NCBI GenBank assembly: GCA_004431415.1
Contig: QPMI01000404.1
Location: 32,974 to 96,973 of the forward strand
Length of the DNA stretch: 64,000 nt
Reading direction: 5' to 3'
Source of the DNA: Cyanophora paradoxa
Lineage: Eukaryota; Glaucocystophyceae; Cyanophorales; Cyanophoraceae
How positions within the stretch are numbered: position 1 is the first letter of the stretch; every line of letters begins with the position of its first letter. Made by a program: the position numbers and the translations under genes. Below the pieces are notes generated by a model. That model made no database searches. It saw only the letters and a program-made list of their open reading frames with translations, and was not told the DNA's origin. Of this stretch, positions 1-7,539 are shown in pieces.

Positions 1-2742
1 GATCCTTCAGATACTTGTTGTTCGCCTTTGCATGGCGCTTTGAAATCATGGATATACCGCCTCTTATTCCATTCTCAAACATACGGTATATCGACTCCTG
101 GCCTTCGTGCAACAGGTCGAATTCAACCTTCGTTAGTTTAAGAGCAGTGTTCCAGAAAAACCCAGGCGACGACATGTAATAGGCAGGATCCAGACCGTAA
201 GTATCCATTGATTCAGACCGATAGTTCTCGAAGATGTCGGCGAGCAAAGTGATATCGAGAGCCATATAATGAAGCATATAGTCTCGCAAAGTCATACAAC
301 CAAGCGCAGACCATACCCTCTGTGCATGCAGATAATCATCATCAGATATCCCCTCGTTCTTGAGGCTGCTAAAGAATCGCTCCTTCACTGGCAAGCAAGT
401 ATCTTCAAGCTTTGAGTCGTCATCAACGTACTCATAAGGAAAAACACCTTTACGAGTCATCAGTTCAAACATATGCAGCTCAGGGAAAAGCTTCCTAGTG
501 TAAACGAATTTCGAATAATCGGGAGAACCGTCTTCATTTTTTAAGATCAGGCCTTTAGCCAGTTCTTCGAGGCTGCCCAGCATATGCTTTGAGCTGTCTC
601 TGAATTTGTAGATGCCGTAAGTAAGCTGGGATATCTTCTCGCTGTTCTGGAAAATGGCTCCCCAACTATCAGTCAAGAGTCCTTCCGGTCGCATCGTCCA
701 CATCAGTTCCTTATGTTTTTGCTCGATCAGTTCTTTGATCGCAGCCTCGGACAGTGACGCCTGATTTTCAGCAGTGATTATCGGCTTCAAACGCTCGATC
801 TCGTCCTTGACGCGTTTCTTATAATCCTCAGCCGCAGCCTTTCGACGAACCATTCCTTTGATTAAAGCCATGAGTACCAGATGCGAGTCAAAGCCTGTGA
901 GGTTATGAGCGAATATCGATACCTCAATTGACTTTGCCCTGCGACGGTTGCATCCATGACAAGCAGCGCCTAGATATTCCCGGTATCATGGTTGTGATCA
1001 GCTTTTTTCTCCCCATTGATCTCCTCTTTGCAAAGATAACAGTGCGTTGCAGCTCTGTGGAATTCCTTATCGTCCGCAGTCATTACGATTGGCTTTTTCC
1101 GTTTCAACAGTTTCCAAAGTTTAGGCTCAATTTCATCTAGCCAACCCACGAATTCTTCGGCTAAAGCTGCTTCATCAGGACCCGATTTCTTAAACCAAAG
1201 TGGTTCACGCAATCCCTTCCCGATGATCTGGCATCCGATTGCAGCGAGCTCATTCTTTGACAAGTCTACTGTAGTTTTCTTCTTCTTCTTTTGCGAGTTC
1301 GCTTGCGTGCCGCTATCACTAATCGCTTTAAAACGAGTCTCTGTATCAAAGCTGCCAATCAAACGAGCGCGAATAGTCTTGGCGAAATCCATAAACTTCA
1401 AATTATGTTTTCCCTCCTTCGGAAGCTTATCGGCAACAAGCTCAGTTCTCTCAAGACAGCGGTCGAATTTCATGTGATTATCGTATGCAGACTCACTCGA
1501 GAATGCACGCTGGCAGGCGAGGCATATCTTTTTAGCATGCTCATTGGCCGATCTCAATAACCGACTAACGTTCTTAACCCAGACGTAGTGCCCGACGTGC
1601 TCCGCATTTTCTCGAGGGATATACAGCAAAACGATTGCGTCGTTTGAGCCTGAGAAATAAACAAGCGAGACTTTTCCCTCATCGTCATCAGAAGGCATGT
1701 AAATGCACAACTTTAGATCGTTTGCAGCTTCGAAGCGTCTGAAGATATTCGAGTCTAGCGGCGTCGGCTCAGGGATCATCGTCCAGTCGTATTTGGAAGC
1801 GTGCTCTCGATAGTGCGTTAGGTCTCGCGCATCAGCACCTGTGGGGGGAGGATGCAGAGCGGCCAGCACAGCGTACTTGAAGCATTGACCTTCGGGCGAG
1901 TTCGGATTGATTGCGCATTTCTTGTTCTTTATCCAAGTCGGGATTTCAACGGTATTGCGAGCTCCTCCGATTAATCGCAGATGCATGAGTGTATGAACTC
2001 TCACGTCCAGATAAGTCACCAGCTCCCAGCTGTCATTTGAGTGCTCCACAATGTTATCGATTTCAATCATGTGCCTGAGGAGAACCTCGGACAGATCCTC
2101 GCCAGGCAATATCCGCTTGTAATCTGGCTCAAAGATTCTAGGCCTAGAGAACGTCTCATGGACCTCCCCGTTGATGATCTCGATTTTCTTGAATTGACCC
2201 CAGGCAGAAACCTTCATGATGATTCCCTGGTCTCTCTCGTTTGCATCAGCTACCCGCCGAGTCAGATATTCGACGAAGCCATCTCGAAATTCTGAGTTCG
2301 TACGCACGAGTGCTGCGAGAGATTGGACTGGCTGCAGTTCGATAGGAATACGGTCCGTCACTGTATCGGAAACTCCATTCAAAGCAGTCGTTCTCACATA
2401 GAACTGGTGCGATCCGGCGACAACACGCACCTGCTGACCTTCGGGATCTGGTTCGTAGCCAGGTAGCTCATCGTAGGCCATAGCTCGGTCCGCTGCGATA
2501 CTGATTGGCGCAGCTCTCTCTGAGATACGACGCCTCGGTCTAAAGTTCAGCGTTTTCAGAGCGTCGACGATAATCTTGTACTTTTGAATTGTCGTAAACC
2601 TAGCCCGAGAGCTGGCCGCCGCAATTCTCAGAATTTTATTTTCAAACACACTTGTTATAACTCCCTGCAAGCGCAAAGCAACGGCATCCGCGAACAGTCT
2701 CTGCTTGATTTCATTCAACGCCCGGCGCTGTGACGTCGACAT
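1..2742 (-). pseudogene. polB: Protein-primed family B DNA polymerase, frameshifted and cut by the window edge
   Basis: Replicative polymerase of the Polinton/adintovirus type. The frame opens at the ATG at 2742 and runs 590 codons to a TAG at 970. Homology to the intact copy at 35352-39401 continues without stops in a shifted frame from about 980 to position 1. Visible in order: a conserved N-terminal region with Cys287 and His385, a CxxC...C finger (CLAC), the Exo I Asp-x-Glu (DTET), the DHNHD motif followed by the break, then GFDSHL (Exo II) and GIRGGIS near the edge. The palm motifs lie outside the window. The break looks like a one-base loss near 972-984; a sequencing error cannot be excluded. 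Confidence 0.85.
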
Positions 2743-2901
2743 TTCTTTTTTGAATAGAGCTGATATTATTTTTGAGACATCAACGCGCTTCAGCGCCGAG
2801 ATTGCTGGGCAGAAACCGTTCTACTATTAGAGATCGCGATTCATTTAAGTCATGCAGATCACGCTCGGTGAGCGAAAAAGAAACGGGGGCCGGGCTTCGA
2901 T

Positions 2902-3231
2902 CTACGCCGCCGTCTCCCTTGCTGCTAACTTCGCAAGCCGCTGCTTCTCTCGCCATTGCCGGTTGCATTCCTTTGCACGCTCACGCTTCTCGGGGTCGCT
3001 CAGATATTTCCGACGCCTGGCTCGCTCCTTCTCTCGATACTGCTCGATGTTTTGCAGGCGCTTGATCCTTTGCATTTTCAGAAACTCATCATGAGGCATC
3101 ACTTCTTTCTCGTATACCCTTACGACCAGCACTTTGACCTTCCTTGGCTGAAGGCAGGAGTGCGAAGCACAAGTAGCTTCTTGCCTACGGTCATCTTGTG
3201 CCTTGCACTGCTCCATCTCATAGCCGCTCAT
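2902..3231 (-). CDS. Small highly basic protein of element A
   Basis: A 109-residue protein of unknown function. The C-terminal two thirds is almost all Arg, Lys, Glu and Gln (for example RRRKYLSDPEKRERAK, NRQWREKQ), predicting a long charged helix or coiled coil able to bind nucleic acid. It lies upstream of the polymerase on the same strand. A similar basic protein at 39428-39718 sits next to the polymerase of element B, so position and composition are conserved although sequence is not close. It could be a DNA-packing protein or a regulator; nothing in the sequence decides between these. The start is the first ATG, at 3231; an internal Met at residue 6 is possible. Confidence 0.6.
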   Translation of the reverse strand: MSGYEMEQCKAQDDRRQEATCASHSCLQPRKVKVLVVRVYEKEVMPHDEFLKMQRIKRLQNIEQYREKERARRRKYLSDPEKRERAKECNRQWREKQRLAKLAARETAA

Positions 3232-3331
3232 TATTATCCGCTGAGATTTATTTTTCGAAATATCACGCAGACTTCAACGCCGCGTCGCTTCGCTTGATAT
3301 TATAAGGGAGTGTTTTCTTTAAGTGCTGTAA
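3232..3331. promoter_or_regulatory. Divergent intergenic promoter region
   Basis: A 100-bp AT-rich gap between the basic-protein gene (leftward) and the ExoX-C-like gene (rightward). It holds TATTATAAG at about 3299-3307, some 25-30 bp before the ATG at 3332, and TTATTTTTCG on the other side. A TATA-like role is inferred from position. Confidence 0.4.
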
Positions 3332-3736
3332 ATGAGCGGCTCTGACAGCGAATCATCTTGCGAAAACAATCACGAGAACACTACGATCGAGCTTAGATGG
3401 CCCGGCCGCACAATCTTCTCTTCCGCTGATCGGATCACATTTGGCACTTACAAAGGGTGGTTTTACAAAGAGCTCGTTAAGCTAATGCCGGATTATTGCC
3501 TGTGGCTGCTGGATCAGCCTTGGCTTCCTCCCTTCGATCGCTCCGTTTTGACAAAGCTTTTAACCGCCGGAGGCAAGGCTCACGGCTTGGCGGGTGCCGT
3601 TTCCGTCCGACAAAGCGTGCAAATGCCGAAGCCGCCAAAGAAGAAGCCTTGTCGACTGCGTAAACACGCTCAAACCCTGAAGCGTTGTAGACCAATATCT
3701 GGAACGAGTGACCCCATTCCAGGTGCAGACGCTTGA
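3332..3736 (+). CDS. ExoX C-terminal-like small protein
   Basis: A 134-residue protein with an acidic, Ser-rich N-terminus and one recognisable module, residues 34-66: FGTYKG, then PDYCLWLLDQPWLP. This matches the FGxYKG...PxYxxWLL pattern found at the C-terminus of ExoX-type exonucleases and in many viral proteins (often called ExoX-like C-terminal). No nuclease catalytic domain is attached, so it may be a binding or regulatory module. The same gene stands before the ATPase in element B (41079-41456), and a WPGR motif is conserved before the module in both. The last 87 codons overlap the ATPase gene antisense; the conserved parts of the two genes barely overlap, so both can be real. Confidence 0.65.
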   Translation: MSGSDSESSCENNHENTTIELRWPGRTIFSSADRITFGTYKGWFYKELVKLMPDYCLWLLDQPWLPPFDRSVLTKLLTAGGKAHGLAGAVSVRQSVQMPKPPKKKPCRLRKHAQTLKRCRPISGTSDPIPGADA

Positions 3737-4265
3737 GCTCCTCTCGAGTCATTCCTGCATTATATTCATCGAAGCAGCAGTTGAATTCTTTTATGTTGCT
3801 AAGAATGCTGGAAAAGCAGACGTACTCACAATTGCGCCTGATTGTGGGGCTGATCCCGCACAGCCGCTGCGTGGTTATCAGCAGCGATATTCGGTAGTGC
3901 CTTCCCGATGTAAATAGCTTCTGCAGCAGCCGGTTGTTGTGCACATTGATGCTAAAATCGTCAAGCAGATCATCTAAGATAACCGCTGTTATCGGGGCCG
4001 GCTTGCCTCCGGCGATTAAACTTTTTTGACGATGCAGCAGATTAAATACGATCTCTTCTTCCCAGCCTTCACAAATGTTCTCCTTGCGGGTTACATCGTT
4101 CCATTGACCTGTAAAAGCCGTTGAGCTGAAGATATATATCTCGGACAGCTGATCCGCCGTTTTTGCAAGAAGATGCTTCAAATAAGTAGACTTGCCTGTG
4201 TTCGTCGGTCCCACCAGGAGGAAGCGCTTCGGGTGCTCGATTTTGCTTGCATTAAACAGGTTCAT
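3477..4265 (-). CDS. A32-like genome-packaging ATPase
   Basis: A 262-residue FtsK/HerA-superfamily ATPase of the kind that drives DNA into Polinton, virophage and NCLDV capsids. Walker A is GPTNTGKST at residues 19-27. Walker B is the hydrophobic strand ending ILDD at 96-99. The TTQRLCGISPTIRRNCEYV stretch follows, with the polar TTQ sensor. The core is closely similar to the element B copy at 41215-41931. The Arg/Lys-rich C-terminal tail from about residue 215 is not conserved and lies antisense to the ExoX-C-like gene. The ATG directly abuts the TAG stop of the capsid gene on the same strand (TAGATG), implying a shared transcript and stop-start coupling. Confidence 0.9.
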   Translation of the reverse strand: MNLFNASKIEHPKRFLLVGPTNTGKSTYLKHLLAKTADQLSEIYIFSSTAFTGQWNDVTRKENICEGWEEEIVFNLLHRQKSLIAGGKPAPITAVILDDLLDDFSINVHNNRLLQKLFTSGRHYRISLLITTQRLCGISPTIRRNCEYVCFSSILSNIKEFNCCFDEYNAGMTREELKRLHLEWGHSFQILVYNASGFERVYAVDKASSLAASAFARFVGRKRHPPSREPCLRRLKALSKRSDRREEAKADPAATGNNPALA

Positions 4266-5495
4266 CTAGAAGTTGCTTACTTTAAGGGTCGACATTTGAT
4301 ACGAGTTGATTACGAGCACGTTGTGTCTGAGGACAAAGAAATCGACGACAGCTGGGGCAGCATTGGTGCAGCCGGACACGGTGAGAGTACAGTAGCTGCT
4401 GCTGCTATTATAAAAGTCGTGATAACCAAGGACAGCGTTGTGAAGAGAGTCTTTGCCGCTCTTGGAGAGAACGATTCCATAGACGTTGGCCTCCTCGAAT
4501 CCTAGAGCAGCATTTCCGGTCGTCGAGCCTCGGTACTGGCTAGGGATGTGGTAGGCAGCGGAAACAAACCCTGAGATCGGTTTATTGCTGATGTCAATCG
4601 CGCGATTGTTGTGATACAATTCAAAGTCTTCAATCTTAAGGGCACTGCCGTAGCCAGCGAACTCGTTATGCGCACGAGTGTTCAGCTTCGTCGCAGCCCG
4701 AACTGTCATCAGCACCGAGTGTACCAGGCCCGAGACGTTTGCAAGAGAGACTTCGACTGGCTGACCAGCGTCATCGGTTTTAAGCTGACGAGAACGCTTC
4801 GTAATCACTTCGGTGAAGGGGATACGGATACCACCGTCGCTGTTCGCAGACTTCAACATAGCCTCGGCATCTTCGGCAGGGATATTGGCGAATGAGCACA
4901 CGAGCGCGGCATCGGACATCGTGGCCACCGCATTAGTATCGGTTCCGATGACAGCCGATGAGCGAAAATCGACTTCAATGCTGGGCATATCGGCGAGAGC
5001 GAGCAGAGGGAAATGAGCATCATCCCAGAGCGAGCAGGGGATCTTTACGACGTACTCCCGGCTGGCGTTTTCGATCTCAAGGGCTCCGTCCTTACCGAAG
5101 CCGTAGCTTGACGCCATTGCCTGCGACTGAGCCACAGAGTTATCGACAAGCGTGGCCACCGTAAGCCAGTCTCCGGGGAGAATCAGCTTGAAGCTCCCGT
5201 GGACAAAGCGGATGCTTTCGATGAAGGCCGAGGCGCCGCAAGGTAGCACCGAGGCTGCGGAACCGCCGGCAACAGCTACCTTGAAATAGAGGGAGACGCC
5301 ATTGAGCAGTTGCTTCCGGGGAAGATCGAATGTAACTGTCTGCGCAAATCCGAAGCTGTTTCCGCGGGGTCGAATTGACTCCAGGAACGACTTGAATTTC
5401 GGGTTGAGACCAACCGAAAGACCTGGCGACATGTACAATTCCGAGCTGCCCTTCGTCACGAGCAGTTCTTTCAGAGTGGTTCCAGCGAGTGCCAT
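4266..5495 (-). CDS. MCP: Major capsid protein, double jelly-roll type
   Basis: A 409-residue structural protein forming the pseudohexagonal shell. Landmarks of Polinton/virophage capsid proteins are visible: an N-terminal strand region with RPRGNSFGFAQ, IESIRFVHGSFKL, the FPLLALADMPSIEVDF strand (compare the PLIAL...V.I.F motif of the family), and the C-terminal RHNVLVINSYQMSTLKVSNF, like the NVLRI.SGM..L.YS ending. The length is short for a double jelly-roll protein. The element B copy is also 409 residues and closely similar, so the compact size is authentic. It is divergently transcribed from the minor capsid candidate across 48 bp and stop-start coupled to the ATPase downstream. The assignment rests on motifs and synteny; no structure was computed. 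Confidence 0.8.
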   Translation of the reverse strand: MALAGTTLKELLVTKGSSELYMSPGLSVGLNPKFKSFLESIRPRGNSFGFAQTVTFDLPRKQLLNGVSLYFKVAVAGGSAASVLPCGASAFIESIRFVHGSFKLILPGDWLTVATLVDNSVAQSQAMASSYGFGKDGALEIENASREYVVKIPCSLWDDAHFPLLALADMPSIEVDFRSSAVIGTDTNAVATMSDAALVCSFANIPAEDAEAMLKSANSDGGIRIPFTEVITKRSRQLKTDDAGQPVEVSLANVSGLVHSVLMTVRAATKLNTRAHNEFAGYGSALKIEDFELYHNNRAIDISNKPISGFVSAAYHIPSQYRGSTTGNAALGFEEANVYGIVLSKSGKDSLHNAVLGYHDFYNSSSSYCTLTVSGCTNAAPAVVDFFVLRHNVLVINSYQMSTLKVSNF

Positions 5496-5543
5496 TTTTC
5501 TTATGCTATTATCAAACGAAAATAATCTTGACGTAATAACAAG
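5496..5543. promoter_or_regulatory. Divergent capsid promoter, 48 bp
   Basis: An AT-rich spacer between the capsid start (leftward) and the minor capsid start (rightward), containing TATTATC and ACGTAATAAC. Element B has an equivalent 44-bp spacer at 43163-43206. Conservation of size and divergence suggests one bidirectional promoter that co-expresses the two shell proteins. Confidence 0.45.
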
Positions 5544-6422
5544 ATGAAAGTGCGTGTTAATATCGACTCAAGAGAGAGGAGCGAAGGGACTCAGACTAAT
5601 TTCAAATACGTCCTGCCTGAGCCGTTGACTAACGTTAAGTCGGTGCGAGTCGCATCGCTGGAACTCTTTCATAATCTTTATAATCTGACAAGCGGAGGTG
5701 TCATTACAACGTATACCGATGATCCTGCGAACGCCACGAAATCGCGGGCTAATAATTTCAAGGCGGGCGTCTACACGGCAACATCTCTTGTGAATTACCT
5801 GAACGCCATACTGAAGACACAGCAGTACAGCTATAGCGGAAGCACGTTCCAGCTTAAATATCTAGTCGAATTCGATGAGGTAACGATGAGACTGCGCTTC
5901 CTATGCGAGGCCCCTTTCGAGCTTGAGTTCTCTTCGAAAGAATTTGCCGGTCTTCTTGGCTTTCCTGACTCTTTGACCGCCGCTTCTCTGGCGCTGGATA
6001 CTGCTGAGACTATCGGTGGAATTGAATATACCGACGAGATAGTGAGCGACCGTCCTCTCGACTTCCTTTATCACTCTTACTTGCTGCTGCACATCGCTCA
6101 GATTAAGGGTTCGATAAAGACTAGTAATCCGTTTACGACGGGGGCGATTGCTAAGATTAACATCGATAGCAAGTTCAACGAGCTCATCAAGTACACAGCA
6201 GACGATAGGACTCCTGTTTCCGGAATAGCCGGTACCACCGAATTTTCTGAGCTCGATATCAGCCTTCGTTATTTCGATGGCAGCCTAGCGCTTTCAAACA
6301 CTGATTTCTCTCTCATTCTAGAGTTTGAATTCGAAGACAGTGAGTATAGCAAGGCCTCGCTGAAGGGTAACATCCGTAGCTCTAACCTCGAATATCAGCC
6401 GTTCATGAGGACTTTCGCGTAG
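5544..6422 (+). CDS. Minor capsid (penton-like) protein candidate
   Basis: A 292-residue protein opening with VNIDSRERSEGTQTNFKYVL followed by LTNVKSVRVASLELFHNLY. This N-terminal signature (D.R.R......F...L...L.NV..I.L.S.E) is typical of minor capsid or penton proteins of Polintons, virophages and large DNA viruses. The rest is strand-rich and compatible with a jelly-roll. It is conserved along its length with 43207-44082 in element B (291 residues, including the IKGSI/IRGSI and ELIKYT segments). The gene is divergent from the major capsid gene and 35 bp ahead of the AT-hook protein gene. No enzyme motif is seen. A structural role is inferred from signature and neighbours. Confidence 0.7.
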   Translation: MKVRVNIDSRERSEGTQTNFKYVLPEPLTNVKSVRVASLELFHNLYNLTSGGVITTYTDDPANATKSRANNFKAGVYTATSLVNYLNAILKTQQYSYSGSTFQLKYLVEFDEVTMRLRFLCEAPFELEFSSKEFAGLLGFPDSLTAASLALDTAETIGGIEYTDEIVSDRPLDFLYHSYLLLHIAQIKGSIKTSNPFTTGAIAKINIDSKFNELIKYTADDRTPVSGIAGTTEFSELDISLRYFDGSLALSNTDFSLILEFEFEDSEYSKASLKGNIRSSNLEYQPFMRTFA

Positions 6423-6441
6423 AGACTCGCGCATTTATTTC

Positions 6442-6451
6442 TTATTTAAAA
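6442..6451 (+). promoter_or_regulatory. TTATTTAAAA promoter-like motif
   Basis: TTATTTAAAA ends 6 bp before the ATG at 6458. The identical 10-mer sits 3 bp before the ATG of the orthologous gene in element B (44131-44140). Its survival in two diverged elements suggests a promoter or initiator. Confidence 0.5.
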
Positions 6452-6457
6452 TAAAAG

Positions 6458-7126
6458 ATGGAAACCAAGCGTGGACGTGGGAGGCCAAGGAAGATCCCTC
6501 TGGATGCTGTCCCTGAGCGAGCTCCTGCAGATATGAGTGCTCGCCGAGTTCAAACTCTCAGTGGAGACGTTGGTACCTACCCCATCGTTAAGCGAGCTGG
6601 ACGATCGGATGAGATCGATTTCGCTGCTGAAGCTGATCTTAACTCGATCTTCGAGCGGGTGCCAAATTCAAGGACTCGTAAGACAAATACTAAGCTGTTG
6701 AAGAAATTAGCTGATTCTGAGCTGTATGTAAGCGATAATGGGAAAACGAAACGCTTCTTTACCAAGTCGAATGGTAATAAACTCACAACGGTTTCTGCTG
6801 TTACGGCTAAGCGGCTGATGGAGGGTATTGCTTTGGAAACGAAACTGGATAATCGAATATTGGAGGATAAACCTTCGAAGCAGAAGATTGAAAAAAAGGA
6901 AGACCCCGCCGGAGCGGAGATTTCAGTTGTAAAGAAAGAGTCAGGTTCAAGCCTGCTCGAGAGGACCGCTGAGCTCGCTGAGAGCAATGCGACAGAGATG
7001 CCCACCGCTAACAAATCGATCCTGCGGATTGCGAGCAGCTCAGAAGAACCCGTCTCGGTTGTCCCAGTCAAGCCGATGGCTGCTGGATTTCGGCCTCTGG
7101 CTGTGATGCTTCGACGTTGGGAGTAG
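6458..7126 (+). CDS. AT-hook tail protein of element A (unknown function)
   Basis: A 222-residue polar, Lys/Ser/Glu-rich protein. Residues 4-13 (KRGRGRPRKI) are a canonical AT-hook for the DNA minor groove. Segments shared with 44144-44752 in element B are GDVGTYPIVKR/GDTESYPLVRR, IDFA...A...I...PNSRT+K, LYVS..G...RFF, IA.ETK..N+IL, SILRIASSS, and the C-terminal RRWE. Other parts look disordered. No catalytic motif is visible. It stands downstream of the minor capsid gene in both elements, so it may be a virion-associated DNA-binding or scaffold protein. The last 59 bp overlap the AP2 gene on the opposite strand. Confidence 0.65.
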   Translation: METKRGRGRPRKIPLDAVPERAPADMSARRVQTLSGDVGTYPIVKRAGRSDEIDFAAEADLNSIFERVPNSRTRKTNTKLLKKLADSELYVSDNGKTKRFFTKSNGNKLTTVSAVTAKRLMEGIALETKLDNRILEDKPSKQKIEKKEDPAGAEISVVKKESGSSLLERTAELAESNATEMPTANKSILRIASSSEEPVSVVPVKPMAAGFRPLAVMLRRWE

Positions 7127-7454
7127 GAAAGTTCAGGCGTAGGAAAGGACGGTCTTCCTCAGAGATATGCTGTAGGGCGTAGGCATCGCGAGCTCTGGCA
7201 GCGGCCTCGGCAGTGGGATAGCTTCCAATGATCTTACGTTTTCCATTGATTGTCAACTGTGCTCTCCACTTGTTATCGCGTTTATGCAACGACACTCCAA
7301 TGTAGCCTGATGTATTATTCCGACCAATCATCCCGCTTATCGCACGCGCAGTGTGTGAGACAAGAATCAAGTTCTCATCCGCATTGTTTAGTCGGTTAAT
7401 TATGAGCTGTGGTTCATCTAGGAATTCGTTTTTTAAATCGTTACCCCACGCCAA
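7068..7454 (-). CDS. AP2-domain DNA-binding protein
   Basis: A 128-residue protein with a single AP2 domain at about residues 45-110: NTSGYIGVSLHKRDNKWRAQ, then INGKRKIIGSYPTAEAAARA and a closing LRLNFP. This is the GYxGV...WxAxI..NGK...LG.F.T.EEAA.A.D pattern of plant and algal regulators and of HNH homing endonucleases. No HNH motif is present, so it is a stand-alone DNA-binding protein. Element B has a shorter AP2-like gene at 40805-41053 in a different position. It is the last viral gene before the LINE. The role (transcription control or target binding) is unknown. Confidence 0.75.
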   Translation of the reverse strand: MAWGNDLKNEFLDEPQLIINRLNNADENLILVSHTARAISGMIGRNNTSGYIGVSLHKRDNKWRAQLTINGKRKIIGSYPTAEAAARARDAYALQHISEEDRPFLRLNFPTPNVEASQPEAEIQQPSA

Positions 7455-7539
7455 ATTTCGTTACTACACGCCAAATCTCTTTTCAGACGATTTTGCGACT
7501 AGCTATGACCCTGAATGCTCTATATGAGTCAGGTTGCAA
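7455..7539. other. Junction between element A and the LINE
   Basis: AT-rich up to about 7500, then GC-rich LINE sequence. CACGCCAAAT occurs twice in direct order, 20 bp apart (about 7447 and 7467), just outside the AP2 start. The exact LINE 3' end and any poly(A) or target duplication cannot be recognised. Confidence 0.35.

Larger units (their letters stand above)
1..7454. mobile_element. Polinton/Maverick-type viral element A, partial
   Basis: Contiguous block of eight genes, all with counterparts in the complete element at 34711-45260. Order here: polymerase (-), basic protein (-), ExoX-C-like (+), ATPase (-), capsid (-), minor capsid (+), AT-hook protein (+), AP2 protein (-). No terminal inverted repeat is seen at the right side; the block meets the LINE between 7455 and 7540. 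The left end lies outside the window, so an integrase could be there. Codons are more GC-ending than in element B. The polymerase frame is broken, which suggests an older, decaying copy. Confidence 0.85.
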
